Source of the DNA: Kribbella antibiotica
GTDB lineage: Bacteria; Actinomycetota; Actinomycetes; Propionibacteriales; Kribbellaceae
DNA length: 64,000 nt
Direction: 5' to 3'
Assembly (NCBI RefSeq): GCF_004349055.1
Contig: NZ_SMKX01000015.1
Span: forward strand, 28,536-92,535
Shown: positions 26,597 to 35,400 of the stretch, in pieces
How the letters are laid out: each line of letters begins with the position of its first letter
Numbering within the stretch: position 1 is the stretch's first letter
Translations under genes and position numbers: made by a program
Notes under the pieces: generated by a model
Database searches by the model: none
What the model was told of the DNA's origin: nothing
Seen by the model: only the letters and a program-made list of their open reading frames with translations

Positions 26597-28579
26597 CTAC
26601 AGCTTGTTCGCGGCCCGGATGACGTCGACCATGTCGGACATCATTCCGGTCAGGTCGTAGTCCTTCGGGGTGTAGACGGCAGCCACGCCGGACGCCAGCA
26701 GCGCCTTGGCGTCGGCGTCCGGGACGATGCCGCCGACAATCACGGGCACGTCCTCGAGGCCGGCCTCTCGCAGGCCGGCCACGACGGCCGGGACCAGCTC
26801 CATGTGGGAGCCGGACAGGATCGACAGACCGACACAGTGCACGTCCTCGGCCACTGCGGCCGCGACAATCTGCTCAGGTGTCAGGCGGATGCCCTGGTAG
26901 ATCACCTCGAAGCCGACATCGCGGGCCCGGACCGCCACCTGCTCAGCCCCGTTGGAGTGGCCGTCCAGCCCAGGCTTACCGACCAGGAACCGCAGCCGGC
27001 CACCCAGCTCGTCGGACGTCTCAGTGACCTTCTCCCGGACCGCAGCGATCGCCTCGCCGCCAGCAGACACACCCACCGAGCCGGACACTCCAGTCGGAGC
27101 GCGGTACTCGCCGAACATCTCCCTCAGTACGCCGGACCACTCGCCTGTGGTCACGCCGGCCCGGACGCACTCCAGCGTTGCGGGCATCAGGTTCGCAGTG
27201 CCCTTCGCTGTCTCGCGCAGCTTGGCCAGCGCCGTCTCCGCCGCCTTCTGGTCGCGCTGGGCCCGCCACTCACGCAGTGAGTTCAGAGCGGCCTTTTCGG
27301 CAGCCGGATCGACCGTCTGGATCGCAGCGTCCAGGTCAGCGGTCAGTGGCGACGGCTCGGTGTTCTGGAACTTGTTGACGCCGACCACGACCTGCTCACC
27401 GGACTCGATCCGCTGCCAGCGCTCGGCATGCGATCCGACCAGAGCGCTCTTCAGATAGCCACTCTCCACCGCCGCAACCGCACCGCCCATCGCCTGCACG
27501 CGGTCGATCTCGTCACGCGCCCCGGCGACCAGCTCGTCCACCTTCGCTGCGACGACATGCGAGCCGTCGAAGATGTCGTCGTACTCGAGCAGGTCGGACT
27601 CGTAGGCAAGCACCTGCTGCATGCGGAGCGACCACTGCTGGTCCCATGGTCGCGGGAGACCGAGCGCCTCGTTCCACGCCGGGAGCTGCACTGCACGGGC
27701 CCGGGCGCTCTTGGAGAGCGTCACTCCGAGCATCTCCAGCACGATCCGCTGCACGTTGTTCTCGGGCTGCGCCTCAGTGAGGCCCAATGAGTTCACCTGG
27801 ACGCCGTAGCGCAACCGCCTGGCCTTCGGGTCAGTGACGCCGTACCGCTCCAGCGTCAGCTCGTCCCAGAGCCGCACGAACGCGCGCATCTTGCACATCT
27901 CCTCGATGAACCGCACACCGGAGTTCACGAAGAAGGAGATGCGCTGCACCACGTCACCGAAGCGCTCCGGATCCACCTGACCGCCGTCTCGAACCCGGTC
28001 CAGTACGGCGATCGCCGTACTGAGCGCGAAGGCGAGCTCCTGCACCGGAGTGGCCCCGGCCTCCTGCAGGTGGTAGCTACAGATGTTGATCGGGTTCCAC
28101 TTGGGGACATTCGCGACCGTGTAGGCGATCAGGTCAGTAGTGAGCCGCAGCGAGGCGTCCGGCGGGAAGGCGTAGGTGCCGCGGGACAGGTACTCCTTGA
28201 CGATGTCGTTCTGCGTCGTGCCGGTCAGCTCGGACGGCAACGCGCCCTGCTCCTGCGCAGCGACCTGGTAGAGCGCCAGCAACCACATGGCCGGCGCGTT
28301 GATCGTCATGGACGTGTTCATCTGCGCCAGCGGGATCTGGTCGAACAGCGCCCGCACATCGCCCAGATGCGCGACCGGTACGCCGACCTTGCCCACCTCG
28401 CCCTTGGCGAGCGGGTGATCAGCGTCGTACCCGGTCTGTGTCGGCAGGTCGAAGGCAACCGACAGCCCGGTCTGCCCTTTGGCCAGATTCCGCCGGAACA
28501 ATGCGTTCGACTCCGCCGCGGAGGAATGCCCCGCGTAGGTCCGCATGACCCACGGCCGGTCCCGCTCACCAGTCGCCAT
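26597..28579 (-). CDS. ecm: Ethylmalonyl-CoA mutase (MeaA type)
   Basis: A 660-residue coenzyme-B12 mutase. The N-terminal TIM-barrel acyl-CoA mutase domain contains MRTYAGHSSAAESNALFRRNLAKGQ-like and FDLPTQTGYDADHPLA segments. The C-terminal cobalamin domain has the lower-axial-ligand motif GLDGHSNGAEQ (DxHxxG). The single-chain form and these motifs match MeaA/Ecm rather than the two-subunit methylmalonyl-CoA mutase. It converts ethylmalonyl-CoA to methylsuccinyl-CoA for acetate assimilation or extender-unit supply. ATG 28579 is preferred: it matches the family N-terminus and follows TACTCT by 7 nt. Other pathway genes (ccr, mcd) are not adjacent. Confidence 0.92.
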   Translation of the reverse strand: MATGERDRPWVMRTYAGHSSAAESNALFRRNLAKGQTGLSVAFDLPTQTGYDADHPLAKGEVGKVGVPVAHLGDVRALFDQIPLAQMNTSMTINAPAMWLLALYQVAAQEQGALPSELTGTTQNDIVKEYLSRGTYAFPPDASLRLTTDLIAYTVANVPKWNPINICSYHLQEAGATPVQELAFALSTAIAVLDRVRDGGQVDPERFGDVVQRISFFVNSGVRFIEEMCKMRAFVRLWDELTLERYGVTDPKARRLRYGVQVNSLGLTEAQPENNVQRIVLEMLGVTLSKSARARAVQLPAWNEALGLPRPWDQQWSLRMQQVLAYESDLLEYDDIFDGSHVVAAKVDELVAGARDEIDRVQAMGGAVAAVESGYLKSALVGSHAERWQRIESGEQVVVGVNKFQNTEPSPLTADLDAAIQTVDPAAEKAALNSLREWRAQRDQKAAETALAKLRETAKGTANLMPATLECVRAGVTTGEWSGVLREMFGEYRAPTGVSGSVGVSAGGEAIAAVREKVTETSDELGGRLRFLVGKPGLDGHSNGAEQVAVRARDVGFEVIYQGIRLTPEQIVAAAVAEDVHCVGLSILSGSHMELVPAVVAGLREAGLEDVPVIVGGIVPDADAKALLASGVAAVYTPKDYDLTGMMSDMVDVIRAANKL

Positions 28580-28586
28580 GTACTCG

Positions 28587-28592
28587 AGAGTA
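28587..28592 (-). promoter_or_regulatory. Leaderless -10 element of ecm
   Basis: On the minus strand TACTCT is followed by 7 nt and ATG 28579. No Shine-Dalgarno is present. Confidence 0.45.
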
Positions 28593-28614
28593 GGACTGTG
28601 TGACCTTGTGAGTC

Positions 28615-28644
28615 GCCCCCTCGTGACTCGTGTCACCAGGGGGC
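28615..28644. terminator. Strong hairpin between the STAS gene and ecm, containing a CRP-like palindrome
   Basis: The arms GCCCCCT (28615-28621) and AGGGGGC (28638-28644) enclose GTGAC-TCGT-GTCAC (28623-28636), forming a near-perfect 13-bp stem with one C-C mismatch and a 4-nt loop. It lies 11 nt past the STAS stop on the minus strand, so termination is likely. The core also fits the GTG-N6-GNCAC pattern of actinomycete Crp. Confidence 0.6.
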
Positions 28645-28654
28645 TGCGTCACAC

Positions 28655-28990
28655 TCAGGCGGTCATCGGTAGCGGGGTGCGTTCGACGTGGAGGATGCGG
28701 TGCAGGCGGGTGACCGCCAGGATCCGCACCACCCCTGGAAGTGGATGCCACAGGACGAGTTGACGGCCCAGGAGCTGGGTCCGGCGATGGGTCGCCACCA
28801 GGAGACCCAGACCGGTCGCGTCGATCGCATCCACGGCTTCAAGGTCGACGAGGACGTCGCCCTGAGAGGTGTCGATCAGCTGGTTGAGTGTCTGCCGGAC
28901 GTCGCCCACGGAGCGGACGTCCAGGATGCCGGTCAGGTGTAAGACGTTGCCGTCGAGTCGCGAAACGTTGTCATGGGTCGGTGCGTGCAT
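28655..28990 (-). CDS. STAS domain anti-sigma factor antagonist-like protein
   Basis: A 111-residue single STAS domain. The conserved loop reads VDAIDATGLGLLV, with Thr59 at the position of the phosphorylated Ser of SpoIIAA/RsbV proteins. Such proteins release sigma factors by binding anti-sigma kinases in the cytoplasm. ATG 28990 is chosen because GGAGG lies about 8 nt upstream; the open frame continues to 29086 without a ribosome site. No kinase or sigma-B-type gene is next to it, so the partner is elsewhere. Confidence 0.87.
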   Translation of the reverse strand: MHAPTHDNVSRLDGNVLHLTGILDVRSVGDVRQTLNQLIDTSQGDVLVDLEAVDAIDATGLGLLVATHRRTQLLGRQLVLWHPLPGVVRILAVTRLHRILHVERTPLPMTA

Positions 28991-29115
28991 GTCCGTGCCC
29001 TCCGCTCGTCCGGCGGCCCCCGAGTATCGGCCGCAGAGTGGGCGTTGTGTTCGTAAAGACTCCCCGGAGACACGGATGGTTGCCAAGGCCCCACGAGATT
29101 TTGTTTCAGTAGAGA

Positions 29116-29448
29116 ATGGGGTATGTGTTCGCCGAGCAGTATTTCCTGTTCCCCGTCGTCGCCATCGCGTTCGCCGGGCTGATGGTGCTGCTCTGCCGCT
29201 GGGCGTTCTCCAAGGCCAAGCGCGGCTCGCTGGTGCGCCGCGTGGACGACCGCCCCGCCGCGCGGGACGCCTTCGGCCTGCTGATCGACGTACGGACCGA
29301 GCACAGCCACAACGCGGCCCGGGTCACTGTCTCCAAGCTCAAGGACTTCGGCATCAAGGCCACCACCGCCCGGACCAAGGACGGCTGGACCGTCTACGTC
29401 TGGCCGAAGGACGAGGCCGCTGCGCGCGGCCTGCTCGACACGCACTGA
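29116..29448 (+). CDS. Small membrane-anchored protein of unknown function
   Basis: 110 residues. One N-terminal membrane segment (about residues 8-30, FLFPVVAIAFAGLMVLLCRWAF) is followed by a basic stretch and a cytoplasmic alpha/beta domain of about 70 residues ending TKDGWTVYVWPKDEAAARGLL, reminiscent of small ferredoxin-like ligand-binding domains. I do not recognise a named family. It has only a weak ribosome site (AGAGA) before ATG 29116. Its stop codon sits inside a hairpin shared with the convergent gene. Confidence 0.7.
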   Translation: MGYVFAEQYFLFPVVAIAFAGLMVLLCRWAFSKAKRGSLVRRVDDRPAARDAFGLLIDVRTEHSHNAARVTVSKLKDFGIKATTARTKDGWTVYVWPKDEAAARGLLDTH

Positions 29449-29466
29449 CGCCCAACTGTCAGTGCG
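29441..29466. terminator. Bidirectional hairpin spanning the stop codons of two convergent genes
   Basis: CGCACTGAC (29441-29449) and GTCAGTGCG (29458-29466) form a perfect 9-bp stem with an 8-nt loop. The left arm contains the plus-strand TGA (29446-29448). The right arm contains the minus-strand stop starting at 29461. One element therefore ends both genes. Confidence 0.65.
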
Positions 29467-30367
29467 GCAGCTCAGGGGTCGATGAGGCGGCGTGCGGGAC
29501 GGTGCGGAAGGCCGCTGCGCGATGGCGTGTCAGCTCGTGCAGCGTGCGGAAGATCTGTGCGTGCGGAGACTGCCCTGGATCGAGTACGTCGAACGAGAGG
29601 ATCTGCTTGCCCTCGTCGTACGAGATCAGCAGGGTGTGGTCGTAGAGGGCGAAGTCCTCCGGAACGGTCAGTGCGGGATAGTTGCGCCGGAAGTCCGAGA
29701 CGGTGATCCAGTAGCTGGCGACGTCGCCGGTGTGCTCCCAGTAGAACCTCAGTAGATCCTGGTCGGCGAGGTCGCGTTCCATCTGCTCGGCCTCATTGTC
29801 GTCGATGACGAACAGCCGGGTCTTGAACTTCATCCGCTTGCTCTTCAGCTCGATCAGGTAGGCCGTCGCTCCGCTCTCCTGGTACCACCGCAGCGTGTTG
29901 CGCTGGATGCCTTCATAGCCGTCGGAGTGCTCGACCGCGCTCCGCAAGTAGCCCAGATAGGCGGCAGGGCCGACGTACGGGATGTTTCTGAAGTTGTCAC
30001 TCATCGAGGAGCGGATCAGCTTCGACAGTGCGTCGTTGTGGCGCGGACAGCTGGTCAGCATGCCCAGTGCCGTCTCCTGGTAGTCGATGCGCTCGGTCAG
30101 CGCACTCAGACTCCCGTTGAGCCGGCTCAACTCCATCAGTGAGTTCGACGTCGCCGACAGCAGCGCCCGGAACAGCTCGAAGATCCATCCGCCCAGCGTG
30201 CCCACGATCACCGCCAGCACGTGGCTGGGCAGCTGCCGTGCAGTGAACGCCTCGGTAGCGCCTGCAGAGAACAGCAGGATCGCTTCCAGCGTCAAGGTGC
30301 CCACCAGCGCCGAGCCGGCCAGGCGCCGGAGATCGACGGACTGGATCACTGTCTTCTCGTCGGCCAT
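29459..30367 (-). CDS. Membrane protein of unknown function
   Basis: 302 residues. Two N-terminal membrane segments (about 20-42 and 52-75: LVGTLTLEAILLFSAG and HVLAVIVGTLGGWIFELFRALL) are followed by a short coiled-coil-like stretch and a soluble cytoplasmic domain of about 200 residues, rich in charged and aromatic residues (RWYQESGATAYLIELKSKRMKF, FYWEHTGDVASYWITV). I recognise no family. ATG 30367 is preferred over the open frame to 30412 because of the GGGGGCGGG upstream. It is divergent from the sigma-factor gene. Confidence 0.65.
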   Translation of the reverse strand: MADEKTVIQSVDLRRLAGSALVGTLTLEAILLFSAGATEAFTARQLPSHVLAVIVGTLGGWIFELFRALLSATSNSLMELSRLNGSLSALTERIDYQETALGMLTSCPRHNDALSKLIRSSMSDNFRNIPYVGPAAYLGYLRSAVEHSDGYEGIQRNTLRWYQESGATAYLIELKSKRMKFKTRLFVIDDNEAEQMERDLADQDLLRFYWEHTGDVASYWITVSDFRRNYPALTVPEDFALYDHTLLISYDEGKQILSFDVLDPGQSPHAQIFRTLHELTRHRAAAFRTVPHAASSTPELPH

Positions 30368-30489
30368 CGAATCCCGCCCCCTGGTCCACAGCGCTCTGCG
30401 ACAAGTCTGCACCCCAGGGTGTCCACCGGCTGGGCTTCTCGCGCGTCTACCCGCCGGCGGCCCAGCTCTGGGCAGCTAGGCAGAGCAGT

Positions 30490-30503
30490 GTGACGGGGGT
30501 CAC
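30490..30503. promoter_or_regulatory. CRP-like binding site upstream of the ECF sigma gene
   Basis: GTGACGGGGGTCAC is a perfect palindrome (GTGAC-N4-GTCAC) and fits both TGTGA-N6-TCAC and the actinomycete Crp pattern GTG-N6-GNCAC. It lies 76 nt upstream of ATG 30579, in the divergent gap with the membrane-protein gene. Confidence 0.5.
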
Positions 30504-30578
30504 GAGAAGGGTTCTGGGGACATCGGGCAAGAACAGGGCGAGCCGTTCGGCGGCGACCCAGCAGAGGTGAGGAGTTCG

Positions 30579-31223
30579 ATGACGCCCGACGTGGCCTTGG
30601 CGGGCATCGCACTGCCAAGCCGGATAAATACGGCGGGCCGGGTGCATGCTGCCCAGAGCTCGGCGGACGAGGACAGTCTCGTGCTGGAGGCGTCGGTGCG
30701 GGAGCCGGACCGGTTCACGCACATCTTCGACCGGTACTTCGGACAGGTGCACTCGTATGTCGCACGGCGGCTGGGGAGCGACCTGGCCGACGATCTGGCG
30801 GCGGAGACGTTCCTGATCGCGTTCCGGCAGCGGGACCGGTTCAACAGCCGCAATGGCGTGGTCCGGGCCTGGCTGTACGGCATCGCGACCAATCTGATCC
30901 ACCGGCACCGCCGCAACGAGGTGCGCGCCTGGCGAGCCACCAGCAAGCTGCCGCTCCCCGAGCCGACCACTGGTCACGAGGAACGCGTCACTGCGCAGGT
31001 GACGGCACAGGGCGTCAGCCGCGAGCTGGCGATCGCGCTGGGCAAGGTGTCCGCGAAGGACCGTGAGGTCCTGCTACTGGTCGCTCTGGGCGAGCTCACC
31101 TACGAAGAAGTCGCCACTGCACTTGGCATCGCGTACGGCACCGTGTGCTCGCGACTGTCCCGCGCCCGGCGCGTCATCCGCGACCACCTAGGCCACACCG
31201 ATCCGACAGGAGCTGACTCCTGA
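30579..31223 (+). CDS. ECF-type RNA polymerase sigma factor
   Basis: 214 residues. Sigma region 2 (about 40-110) contains FDRYFGQVHSYVARRLG, DLAAETFLIAFRQ and VRAWLYGIATN. Region 4 (about 140-200) contains LGKVSAKDREVLLLVALGELTYEEVATAL and GTVCSRLSRARRVIRDHL. An unstructured N-terminus of about 30 residues precedes region 2. ATG 30579 follows AGGAG by about 5 nt and is preferred to GTG 30567. Its stop overlaps the next start (TGATG), pairing it with a membrane-anchored partner that may act as an anti-sigma factor. A CRP-like palindrome lies upstream. Confidence 0.9.
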   Translation: MTPDVALAGIALPSRINTAGRVHAAQSSADEDSLVLEASVREPDRFTHIFDRYFGQVHSYVARRLGSDLADDLAAETFLIAFRQRDRFNSRNGVVRAWLYGIATNLIHRHRRNEVRAWRATSKLPLPEPTTGHEERVTAQVTAQGVSRELAIALGKVSAKDREVLLLVALGELTYEEVATALGIAYGTVCSRLSRARRVIRDHLGHTDPTGADS

Positions 31224-32329
31224 TGAACGAGTTCGAGTCGATCCGCAAGGCCTTCCCCGAGCAGGCAGGCCCTAGCCCTGAGACTGCGGCGGCCGCCCGT
31301 CGGCAGCTGCAGCACGCCATTCACGATGAGAAGCACCGCAGCCGCGTCAAGCTGGCCTGGATCGGCGGTGCAGTCACCGCGACCACGGCCGTCGTGACTG
31401 TTGTGGCTCTAGGCCTGCCACTGCTGCAAGGTCCTAACTCCGGCGATGTCGGTGTGGCGCCGGCGACCCTCACGCCGCCTCGACTGGCGAGCGCCAGCGA
31501 GGCACTGCTCGCTGCTGCGGTTGAGCAGGAGAAGGACGAGAAGGTTTCTGGGAAGTACTTCCGGGTACGCACCATGCACATCGACGCGGGTACCCGGGTA
31601 GGGAATCCGAGGTACACGCTCAAGCACCAGAGCATCAACGAGCGCTGGATGCCGATGAGGCCCGGTGTCGAGTCCTGGTTCGGCTGGGTGGAGCTCGGCT
31701 ACAAGCCGGCCTCCCCAGGAGACGAGGCCAAGTGGAGCGCCCAGGGATCGCCGACGTCATGGACGCAGAGCGAGCTGGTCGACCCCATCACCATGGCGCC
31801 GACCAAGCCCGTGGTGAACAAGATGTCCTTCCAGGACGTGCCGCCCGGCTACTACCTGTCCGGTACGAAGCCGCTGACTGCACAGCAGATCGCCGCGCTC
31901 CCGACCGACCCGGTGAAGCTGCGCGCGATCCTCTCCCAAGGCGCGGACGCGAGGAACCCTGAGGCGGCGAACTTCACCGCCTACTCCGCGGCCGGACGGT
32001 TGCTGTTCGAGGCGCCGTCGCCGCCGAAGCTGCGCGGTGCCGCACTGCGGGTGCTGTCGATGATTCCCGGCGTGACGATCGAGCAGAACGTCAAGGACCC
32101 GCTGGGCCGCGCCGGCACCAAGGTCTCGCTGAAGACCGACTTCGGGCGGCTCAAGCCCGGTGCCGAACCGACGCTGTTCAGCGACGGCCGGCTGGACTAC
32201 ATCATCGACCCGGTGCACGGCCGGCTGCTCGCCTCGCAGTTCTTCGGCCCGAACAAGGGCGCGGACGTCATCCTCGAGTCCGGCTGGACCAACGACAAGC
32301 CCACCCCGCCCTCGACCGCCGTTCGCTGA
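31223..32329 (+). CDS. Membrane-anchored sigma-factor partner, CU044_5270-like
   Basis: 368 residues. A cytoplasmic N-terminus of about 40 residues (FESIRKAFPEQ) is followed by one membrane segment (about 45-70) and a large extracellular domain. This layout matches the CU044_5270-type proteins that accompany ECF sigma genes in actinomycetes. The classical zinc anti-sigma HxxxCxxC motif is absent, so direct sigma sequestration is an inference from the 1-nt overlap with the sigma gene (TGATG). The extracellular part contains GAALRVLSMIPGV and a DPVHGRLLASQFF segment typical of this family. Confidence 0.8.
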   Translation: MNEFESIRKAFPEQAGPSPETAAAARRQLQHAIHDEKHRSRVKLAWIGGAVTATTAVVTVVALGLPLLQGPNSGDVGVAPATLTPPRLASASEALLAAAVEQEKDEKVSGKYFRVRTMHIDAGTRVGNPRYTLKHQSINERWMPMRPGVESWFGWVELGYKPASPGDEAKWSAQGSPTSWTQSELVDPITMAPTKPVVNKMSFQDVPPGYYLSGTKPLTAQQIAALPTDPVKLRAILSQGADARNPEAANFTAYSAAGRLLFEAPSPPKLRGAALRVLSMIPGVTIEQNVKDPLGRAGTKVSLKTDFGRLKPGAEPTLFSDGRLDYIIDPVHGRLLASQFFGPNKGADVILESGWTNDKPTPPSTAVR

Positions 32330-32449
32330 TCCACCCCCACATTCCGGTGCCGGCTGTCTGAGCCGTCGCCGCGCTTCACCCTGCCCGCCGGCATCCCTCA
32401 CCGACGGCATCACCCTGCCCAGGACCGCCCTTCCATGAGGTGAACCCCC

Positions 32450-35400
32450 TTGCCTAGATTCCGTCCCCGAAAAGCGCTGGCAACCGCAACTGCGCTCTCA
32501 CTCGTCGTACTGGCTTCGGCCGTTCCCCCTGCTGTCGGTGCTGAGCAGTCCGCTGTCGCAGCCAGTGGCAGCACGCTGACCGGAGCACTGACCTTCACGC
32601 TGGTGACTGGCGACAAGGTGTTCGCCCGGCAGACCAGTACCGGCGCAGTCCCCATTGATGTCCGCCCTGGTCCTGGCCGGGACCAGATGGCGTTCCACAA
32701 GGTTGCCTTCGGCAAGAAGCAGTTGGTGGTCCCGCTGGACGCCATGCCGCTGGTGAACGCCGGTGTGGTCGACCCGCGGCTGTTCGACGTCGCATTGCTC
32801 GGTGAGCTCGGTCTGGACGACAAGTCCGCGCCCAAGCTGCCACTCCTGGTCCAGTACGCCGCCAGCGGTGCCGCTCGGGCAGTCCGAAGCGCATTACCCG
32901 AGGGCACTGAGGTCAAGCGCGAACTGCCGATCATCGATGCAGTAGCGATCGGCCAGGAACGCAGCCAGGCCACGGACCTGTGGTGGAGCTGGCTGAACAG
33001 TCCCCAGGCCAAGCGCCGTACCGGGCTGGCCGGCACTGTGAAGAAGGTGTGGCTGGACGGCGGTGTGACGCCGAACCTGGATCGCAGTGTGCCGCAGATC
33101 GGCGCACCGGCGGCGTGGAAGGCCGGACTCACCGGCAAGGGCGTCAAGGTCGCCGTACTGGACAGCGGGTACGACGCTACTCATCCGGACTTCAAGGGCC
33201 GAGTCGTTTCGACCAAGGGCTTCACTGCCGAAGGCGACCAGGATGTGCTCGACATCATCGGGCATGGGACGCACACCGCTTCCACCGTGGCGGGTACCGG
33301 CGCCGCGTCGGACGGCAAGTACCGCGGTGTCGCACCGGACGCGGATCTGATGATCGGCAAGATCTGCGAGGCTCGTAACTGCGAGACCTCGGCGATCATC
33401 GCCGGGATGGAGTGGGCTGCGACCTCGGGTGCACGTGTCGTCAACATGAGCATCGGCGGCGGTCCGTCCGACGGCAACGACATCCTCTCCGAGACGCTCA
33501 ACCGGCTGACCGCCAGCACCGGCGCACTGTTCGTCGTCTCGGCTGGCAACTTCGGTGCGGCCTCCTCGGTTTCCGAGCCCGCTGCTGCGGACGCCGCACT
33601 GGCTGTTGCCTCGGTGACGAAGTCCGACGGTCACAGCGACTTCTCCAGTCAGGGACCGCGACTCGGTGACCTGTCCGTCAAGCCGGACATCTCCGCACCG
33701 GGCAGCCGGATCGTCGCTGCACGTGCCGCGAACACTCCCCTGGAGCGGTTCGCGATCAACGACTCGTACGCCGAACTGTCGGGTACGTCGATGGCCGCTC
33801 CGCACGTTGCGGGTGCCGCTGCCTTGCTGGCACAGGCGCATCCGGACTGGAAGGCAGAACAGCTCAAGTCGGCGCTGATGGGCTCGTCGCTCGGGCTGAA
33901 GGACCAGGGCATCTACACCCAAGGCGCTGGGCGTGTTGATGTCGCAGCGGCGCTCAAGCAGCCGGTGCTCGCCATCCCGAGCAGTCTGAACCTGGGACTG
34001 CAACCGGCGCCGCACAACGACGACAAGCCCGTCACGAAACCAGTGACCTACTTCAACCACAGTGCGCAGCCCGTGCAGCTGGCGCTGAAGCTGGACGGCG
34101 CCAAGCTGTTCAAGCTCAGCACCTCCTCACTGACGGTACCTGCGAACGGCAGTGCAAGCGTGAGCGTCACCGCGACCACCTCTGGGTCTGAGCCCGAGGG
34201 TGCCTACGCTGCCTGGCTGATTGCCACTGGCAACGGTCAGACTGTGCGCACCACGGTCGGTGTGGGCAAAGAGATCACCACCTACGACCACAAGGTGGTC
34301 ATGTACGACCGGACCGGCGCACCAGCGGTCAACGACGACAAGCATGTCGCTGGGACCTACCTGGTCGACGTGGACCGACAGGCGGCGTACTCCGTCGCGG
34401 CTGGCGACTCTGTGAAGCTCCCGGCCGGCCACTACATCGTCGACGGCTACACCGCAACGCTGAACGACGACGGCGTCGGATTCGGCGAAGTCACCTACTT
34501 CACTGAGCCGGACCTGGTGCTCAGCGCCGCCGGTCCGGTCACTCTCGACGGCAGCAAGGCCCGCAAGATCGCCGTCCGGCCTCCTGTCACCGACGCGACC
34601 GCAGCGGCCGGCGGAGTCGGCGCAGCCCGCACCATCGGCGACGGCACCTACGTCAGCGGCGTCGGCATCGGCAACGTCAGTACGGCGAACTTCTCCCCTG
34701 CCATGTACGTCGTGCCGAACCGGACCCACGCGGCGAACAAGTACACGGCCTTCGCCCATGTCGCATGGGCCGGGATGCCGGACGGGCAGGACCCTCAGGG
34801 CGAGCTGTTCCTGAACAGCCCGTACTTCTACCACGACCAGGCTGTCTGGCCGGGTCAGATCCCTGCCAACCCATCTGTCGTCACCGATCCGCGGGACTAC
34901 GCGCACCTGGACGCGTCGTACGCCGGAGAGCCGGGCTATAGCGCCAATAACTACAGCTTCTCGGCTCTGACGCAGCGAGACCCGAGTGGCCGCCGGGTAC
35001 CGGCGTTCGTCTTCACTCCGGCGATCGGGATGAACCTGCCATTCCGCCGGGACGAGTACTACTCGACGAAGAACGTGCTGTGGTCCTTCCAGAACGAGGT
35101 GTACAAGTACACGCCGGAGGAGGGGTACCAGTACTTCACTGTGGTGGACTCCGAGTCGACGGCGTACCCAGCTGGCAAGACGACGCGAGTGAACTGGCAG
35201 CGTGGTGTCTTCGGGCCGAGCCTGCCCGACCCGCGGATCGGCAACCCTGGCCGCGACGCACTGCCCTGGTCGACCCGGGACGGCGACAGCATCGGCATCT
35301 ACGTGCCGTCGTTCGCCGACGGCACACCGAACCGGCTGGGTGACGCGACACTCGCGTCCGAGCGCACCACGCTGCTCCGCAACGGCCAGGAGATCGGCTC

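Noticed and set aside
32330..32449. Near-repeat of a CACCCTGCCC-like string in the gap before the subtilase
   Set aside because: Only two imperfect copies about 40 bp apart; compatible with chance in C-rich DNA, with no symmetry and no promoter match.
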